Positions 5,411 to 8,090 of a stretch of 8,090 bases of DNA are shown one piece after another. The translations under genes were made by a program, and so were the position numbers. Within the stretch, counting starts at the first letter, position 1. Each line of letters starts with the position of its first letter. Origin of the DNA: Candidatus Aenigmatarchaeota archaeon (GTDB taxonomy: Archaea; Aenigmatarchaeota; Aenigmatarchaeia; CG10238-14); the NCBI GenBank assembly GCA_030672375.1, contig DAOVGP010000030.1, positions 1 to 8,090 of the forward strand, given 5' to 3'. The notes beneath the pieces were generated by a model. It did not search any database. It was not told the DNA's origin and saw only the letters and a program-made list of their open reading frames with translations.

Positions 5411-5971
5411 ATGAGACAAATCAGTTTATTGATATTTTTGATTTCCTGTTTATCATTAGCTACTCTAGCATATGCTGTACATGTTGATGGAGTTTCTTTG
5501 TATTATTATACAGGTGAAAAGTTCGATGGGAACGTAACTATTATACCAGTTGAGAATCCCAAAAATAAAACAACGGTTAACTTTACAGATGGACAATGGT
5601 CTATTGATTTTGATATGATTACTGAAGATGTTCAATACCTCACATTCATAATCGATGATAACGAGAAAATTGGTTACACACAAGTTAAATTGGATAACGA
5701 TAATCCCAGAAAGACAACAGGATGTTCTATTCAAAATATTTCAGTGTCTGGTTATGCTGTCAATGTTAACTCTGGAAATCCGATAACTTCTGGAAATGTG
5801 AGAGTATCCATCCTAGATACAGATTACACGAACATAACATCTTTCTCAGGGGAATGGAATATAGACTTTCATCCATGTTTGATAAGTGGGAAGATATACA
5901 CACTTTACATTCTAATATCTGACAATACTGGTAAAACTGGTGAGATGTTTCAAACTTATCCTGCCAGATAA
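5411..5971 (+). CDS. Secreted protein with two beta-sandwich repeats
   Basis: This 186-residue protein starts with a clear signal peptide: MRQ, a hydrophobic core through about residue 20, and a type I cleavage site after AYA (20-22). The mature part is two tandem beta-rich repeats of about 70 residues. Repeat 1 (about 25-94) contains GNVTI, GQWSIDF and YLTFIIDDNEKIGYTQV. Repeat 2 (about 112-183) contains GNVRV, GEWNIDF and YTLYILISDNTGKTGEM in the same order. This pattern resembles Ig-like or carboxypeptidase-regulatory-like sandwiches of archaeal surface proteins. Five N-x-S/T sequons (N41, N52, N57, N109, N141) would allow archaeal N-glycosylation. C105 and C156 could form a disulphide. 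There is no C-terminal membrane anchor, so it is either released or held by partners. A cysteine in LISC (10-13) recalls a lipobox, but the hydrophobic core before it is short, so type I cleavage is preferred. No enzymatic motif is seen; binding or envelope structure is a guess. Confidence 0.7.
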   Translation: MRQISLLIFLISCLSLATLAYAVHVDGVSLYYYTGEKFDGNVTIIPVENPKNKTTVNFTDGQWSIDFDMITEDVQYLTFIIDDNEKIGYTQVKLDNDNPRKTTGCSIQNISVSGYAVNVNSGNPITSGNVRVSILDTDYTNITSFSGEWNIDFHPCLISGKIYTLYILISDNTGKTGEMFQTYPAR

Positions 5972-5986
5972 AATGTTCTGTTAGAT

Positions 5987-5995
5987 TTTTTAAAC
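5987..5995 (+). promoter_or_regulatory. TATA-like box of the permease gene
   Basis: TTTTTTAAA is centred 27 bases before ATG 6018, the spacing for a leaderless transcript. There is no ribosome-binding site between it and the start. The T run could also help terminate the upstream transcript. Confidence 0.45.
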
Positions 5996-6017
5996 CATAA
6001 AATGCAAATAATCTTTA

Positions 6018-7316
6018 ATGAAAATCAATAAGAAACCCACACTAAAAAGAACAATAAACCTGTTCACGCTTACAATGTACGGTATAGGAATAATACTCGG
6101 TGCAGGCATCTACGCACTCATAGGTAAGTCAGCAGGTATGGCTGGTAACTCCCTCTGGTTATCCTTTTTAATCGCCTCTTTAGTTGGTGGATTCACTGGA
6201 TTGAGCTATGCAGAGCTTGTTTCGATGTTCCCGAAAAGTGCTGCTGAATACATATATGTCAAGAATTCTTTCAAGAACAAAGTCCTTGCATTTTCAGTGG
6301 GTTGGATAGAGATAGCTGCTGATGTCATATCCGCATCAGTAGTTGCAATAGGCTTCGCAGGTTACCTTTATGCTCTTACGGGTGTACCCATAGTTCTTGG
6401 CGCACTCGGTCTCATTCTTGTGTTGTCATTGATAAATTTCTGGGGGATTGGTAAATCGACAAAGCTTAATGTAATTTTTACAGTCATCGAGTTGTTTGGA
6501 TTATTGCTTGTTATTTTCTTTGCCATACCACATTTAGGTTCTGTCAATTATATGGAAATGCCACATGGATTTTCTGGTGTACTTGGTGCGAGTGCGCTGA
6601 TATTCTTTGCGTTCATAGGTTTTGAGGATATTGCAAACATAACAGAGGAAACAAAAGATCCTAAAAAAATCGCACCCAAGGCATTAATTTTTTCAATAGC
6701 AATTACAACGGTAATTTACTTACTTGTTGCTATATCAGCAGTAAGTTTAGCACCTTGGGATTCCCTTGCTGATTCAACTGCACCACTCGCTTATGCTGTT
6801 TCAAATAAGATTGGTCAGAATGCTTTCCTGCTTTTGTCCATAATCGCACTTTTTGCAACTGCCAATACTGTACTCATCCTTTTAATAGTCGGTGCACGAC
6901 AGATTTATGGAATGAGTAATGATGGTTCGTTACCCAAATTTCTATCAAGAATTCATCCTAAAAGAAGAACACCATGGATATCCGTTTTTGTCGTAATGTT
7001 GATAGCGATGGCTTTCGTATTTCTAGAAAACATAACGATAGTTGCGAGTATAACTGACTTTGCAACTTTTGTAGTTTTCTTCTTTGTCAATGCAGCCGCT
7101 ATTATCTTGCGTTTCACTATGCCTAAGCTTAAAAGGGAATTCCGCATGCCGTTAAACATAGGTAAATTCCCTATAATTTCATTCTTAGGTATACTTACAA
7201 TAATTGTCTTAACATTTCATTTAGAACCCTTAACTATACTAATAGGTTTCTTGTTATTTTTGACAGCAATTCCAATGTATTATGTCTTACGTAAGAAATC
7301 AGGAATAAAGATTTGA
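6018..7316 (+). CDS. APC-superfamily amino acid permease
   Basis: This is an integral membrane protein of 432 residues with about twelve hydrophobic segments, the usual size and topology of amino acid-polyamine-organocation transporters. It probably carries an amino acid across the membrane by proton- or sodium-coupled symport or by exchange. Family marks are the unwound TM1 motif in GIGIILGAGIYALIG (22-36), the TM2 segment ending LSYAELVSMFPKSAAEY (62-78), and the TM6 region FFAFIGFEDIANITEET (196-212) followed by DPKKIAPKAL. A further mark is the cytoplasmic loop RQIYGMSNDGSLPKFL (294-309) leading to HPKRRTPW (313-320). These are typical of the cationic-amino-acid/basic permease side of the family, but substrate cannot be read from them. 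ATG 6018 is well placed after its TATA-like box; ATG 6002 is out of frame. No amino acid biosynthesis gene is next to it to suggest a substrate. Confidence 0.9.
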   Translation: MKINKKPTLKRTINLFTLTMYGIGIILGAGIYALIGKSAGMAGNSLWLSFLIASLVGGFTGLSYAELVSMFPKSAAEYIYVKNSFKNKVLAFSVGWIEIAADVISASVVAIGFAGYLYALTGVPIVLGALGLILVLSLINFWGIGKSTKLNVIFTVIELFGLLLVIFFAIPHLGSVNYMEMPHGFSGVLGASALIFFAFIGFEDIANITEETKDPKKIAPKALIFSIAITTVIYLLVAISAVSLAPWDSLADSTAPLAYAVSNKIGQNAFLLLSIIALFATANTVLILLIVGARQIYGMSNDGSLPKFLSRIHPKRRTPWISVFVVMLIAMAFVFLENITIVASITDFATFVVFFFVNAAAIILRFTMPKLKREFRMPLNIGKFPIISFLGILTIIVLTFHLEPLTILIGFLLFLTAIPMYYVLRKKSGIKI

Positions 7317-7334
7317 TAAAAAATCGAGTAAAGA

Positions 7335-7347
7335 TTAAACATAAATT
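7335..7347 (+). promoter_or_regulatory. Weak TATA-like region before dph6
   Basis: TTAAACATAAATT is centred about 30 bases before ATG 7371 and could position a leaderless start. It is a poorer match than the other boxes here. The permease and dph6 are separated by only 54 bases, so readthrough is an alternative. Confidence 0.3.
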
Positions 7348-7370
7348 CCTCCTCAAAAAAGATAATTAAC

Positions 7371-8048
7371 ATGGAACTAGCTGTACTTTTTAGCGGAGGA
7401 AAGGATTCTGTCAGGACTGTACATTGGTGTTTGAAAAAAGGACATACTGTCAAGTATCTTGTGACGATGATATCAAAGAGAGAAGATTCTTGGATGTTCC
7501 ATACACCAAACATTAATTTCGCAGAGATGTCTGCTGAGGCAATTGGTATTCCGATTATAACGAAAGAAACTTCAGGTATAAAAGAGAAAGAGTTAGATGA
7601 CTTAAAGGATGTTTTGAGGATATTGGGTGTAGATGCTGTTGCTTGTGGTGGCATTTTCAGTGATTATCAGAAGAAAAGATTTGAGAACATTTGCGGTGAA
7701 TTAAACCTTAAATTATTAGCTCCTTTCTGGCATGTTGATCCTAAAAGTTTTCTGAAAGAATTAATAGGACTTGGGTTTGAAGTTGGGATAATAGGAGTTT
7801 ATGCTGAGGGCTTAGATGAGAGTTGGTTAGGGAGAAAATTAGATAAAGAAGTTTTAGAAGAATTGAAAAAGTTGAATGAAAAGTTTGGTATAAGTTTAGT
7901 TGGAGAAGGTGGCGAATACGAAACTTTCGTTGTTGATGGGCCTATTTTCAAAAAAAGAATAGAAATAATAGAATCAGATAAAGTTTGGGATGAAAAAACT
8001 CAGAGTGGATACTTGAAGATTAAGAAAGCCAAGTTAGTCGATAAATAA
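7371..8048 (+). CDS. dph6: Diphthine--ammonia ligase Dph6
   Basis: Dph6 performs the last step of diphthamide synthesis, using ATP and ammonium to amidate diphthine on the modified histidine of elongation factor 2. The 225-residue protein is the single-domain form usual in archaea, without the C-terminal RidA-like extensions found in many eukaryotes. The ATP-pyrophosphatase PP-loop is LFSGGKDS (6-13). HTPN (44-47) and ACGGIFSDYQKKR (91-103) follow, then LAPFW (116-120) and the family signature GEGGEYETF (178-186) with VVDGP after it. All are in the expected order and spacing. ATG 7371 places the PP-loop at the correct distance from the N-terminus; no ribosome-binding site is seen. The upstream gene is an unrelated permease. 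The stop codon is immediately followed by the stop of a minus-strand gene. Its presence implies that the dph1/dph2-like and dph5 genes lie elsewhere in the genome. Confidence 0.92.
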   Translation: MELAVLFSGGKDSVRTVHWCLKKGHTVKYLVTMISKREDSWMFHTPNINFAEMSAEAIGIPIITKETSGIKEKELDDLKDVLRILGVDAVACGGIFSDYQKKRFENICGELNLKLLAPFWHVDPKSFLKELIGLGFEVGIIGVYAEGLDESWLGRKLDKEVLEELKKLNEKFGISLVGEGGEYETFVVDGPIFKKRIEIIESDKVWDEKTQSGYLKIKKAKLVDK

Positions 8049-8090
8049 TTATTTTTCTTCTAGAATTTTTTCTTGCAACTTCACATATTC
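8049..8090 (-). CDS. C-terminal end of a minus-strand gene, product unknown
   Basis: On the minus strand the last 42 bases read EYVKLQEKILEEK followed by TAA (8049-8051). The charged, heptad-like composition looks like the helical or coiled-coil end of a protein. Thirteen residues are too few to identify it. The placement, with its stop directly against the dph6 stop, matches the tight tail-to-tail joins elsewhere in the window. It is a plausible gene end rather than a proven one. Confidence 0.45.
   Translation of the reverse strand, partial: EYVKLQEKILEEK

Noticed and set aside
5411..5476. Lipoprotein signal peptide (LISC at residues 10-13)
   Set aside because: The hydrophobic stretch before the cysteine is short and a good type I cleavage site AYA follows at 20-22; a secreted protein is more likely.
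5465..5734. Minus-strand open frame within the secreted protein gene
   Set aside because: The sense frame has a signal peptide and internal repeats; the antisense product has none of the marks of a gene.
7280..7654. Minus-strand open frame across the permease end and dph6 start
   Set aside because: It overlaps two firmly identified genes and shows no recognisable domain.
1..8090. tRNA, rRNA, CRISPR array, insertion sequence or integrase
   Set aside because: I looked for cloverleaf-like GGTTCGAATCC-type segments, regularly spaced repeats, transposase motifs and terminal inverted repeats and saw none.

Overview
The window looks like an AT-rich archaeal chromosome segment. The evidence is archaeal/eukaryotic-type information genes: ribosomal protein L35Ae, the tRNA guanine-26 dimethyltransferase Trm1, the diphthamide-synthesis enzyme Dph6, and the end of a small elongation-factor-like protein. 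TATA-like boxes also lie about 25-30 bases upstream of several start codons, the spacing expected of leaderless archaeal mRNAs. Short intergenic spaces, many lysine-rich unknown proteins and mixed ATG/GTG starts would fit a small-genome archaeon, perhaps a DPANN-type lineage. That assignment is inference; no rRNA or tRNA gene is visible to settle it.

Layout. Bases 1-146 hold the C-terminal end of an EF-Tu-domain-2-like protein. Bases 147-291 are a control region with a T-rich terminator, two TATA-like boxes and a 13-base palindrome. Bases 292-2263 hold two adjacent, related genes, each joining a minimal nucleotidyltransferase (MNT) domain to a HEPN-like helical domain. A small unknown gene follows (2295-2594). 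An unknown 257-residue protein is encoded on the minus strand (2599-3372), divergent from L35Ae (3443-3706). L35Ae is tail-to-tail with, and overlaps by four bases, an unknown helical protein on the minus strand (3703-4170). That gene is divergent from trm1 (4209-5339) across only 38 bases. Next come a secreted two-repeat beta-sandwich protein (5411-5971), an APC-family amino acid permease (6018-7316), dph6 (7371-8048), and the last codons of a minus-strand gene that abuts dph6 (8049-8090).

How the genes relate. Most recognised genes serve translation: ribosome, tRNA modification and EF2 modification. The permease and the secreted protein are cell-surface functions with no evident tie to them. 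The most unusual part is the tandem MNT-HEPN pair. The first protein has kept the nucleotidyltransferase signature but lost the HEPN arginine. The second keeps a HEPN R-x4-H motif and carries an extra C-terminal region that resembles a second, decayed HEPN copy. Split MNT/HEPN pairs are known toxin-antitoxin modules in which the MNT protein modifies the HEPN RNase. Whether this fused, duplicated version is a toxin-antitoxin system, a defence or signalling device, or a housekeeping RNA enzyme cannot be decided from sequence alone.
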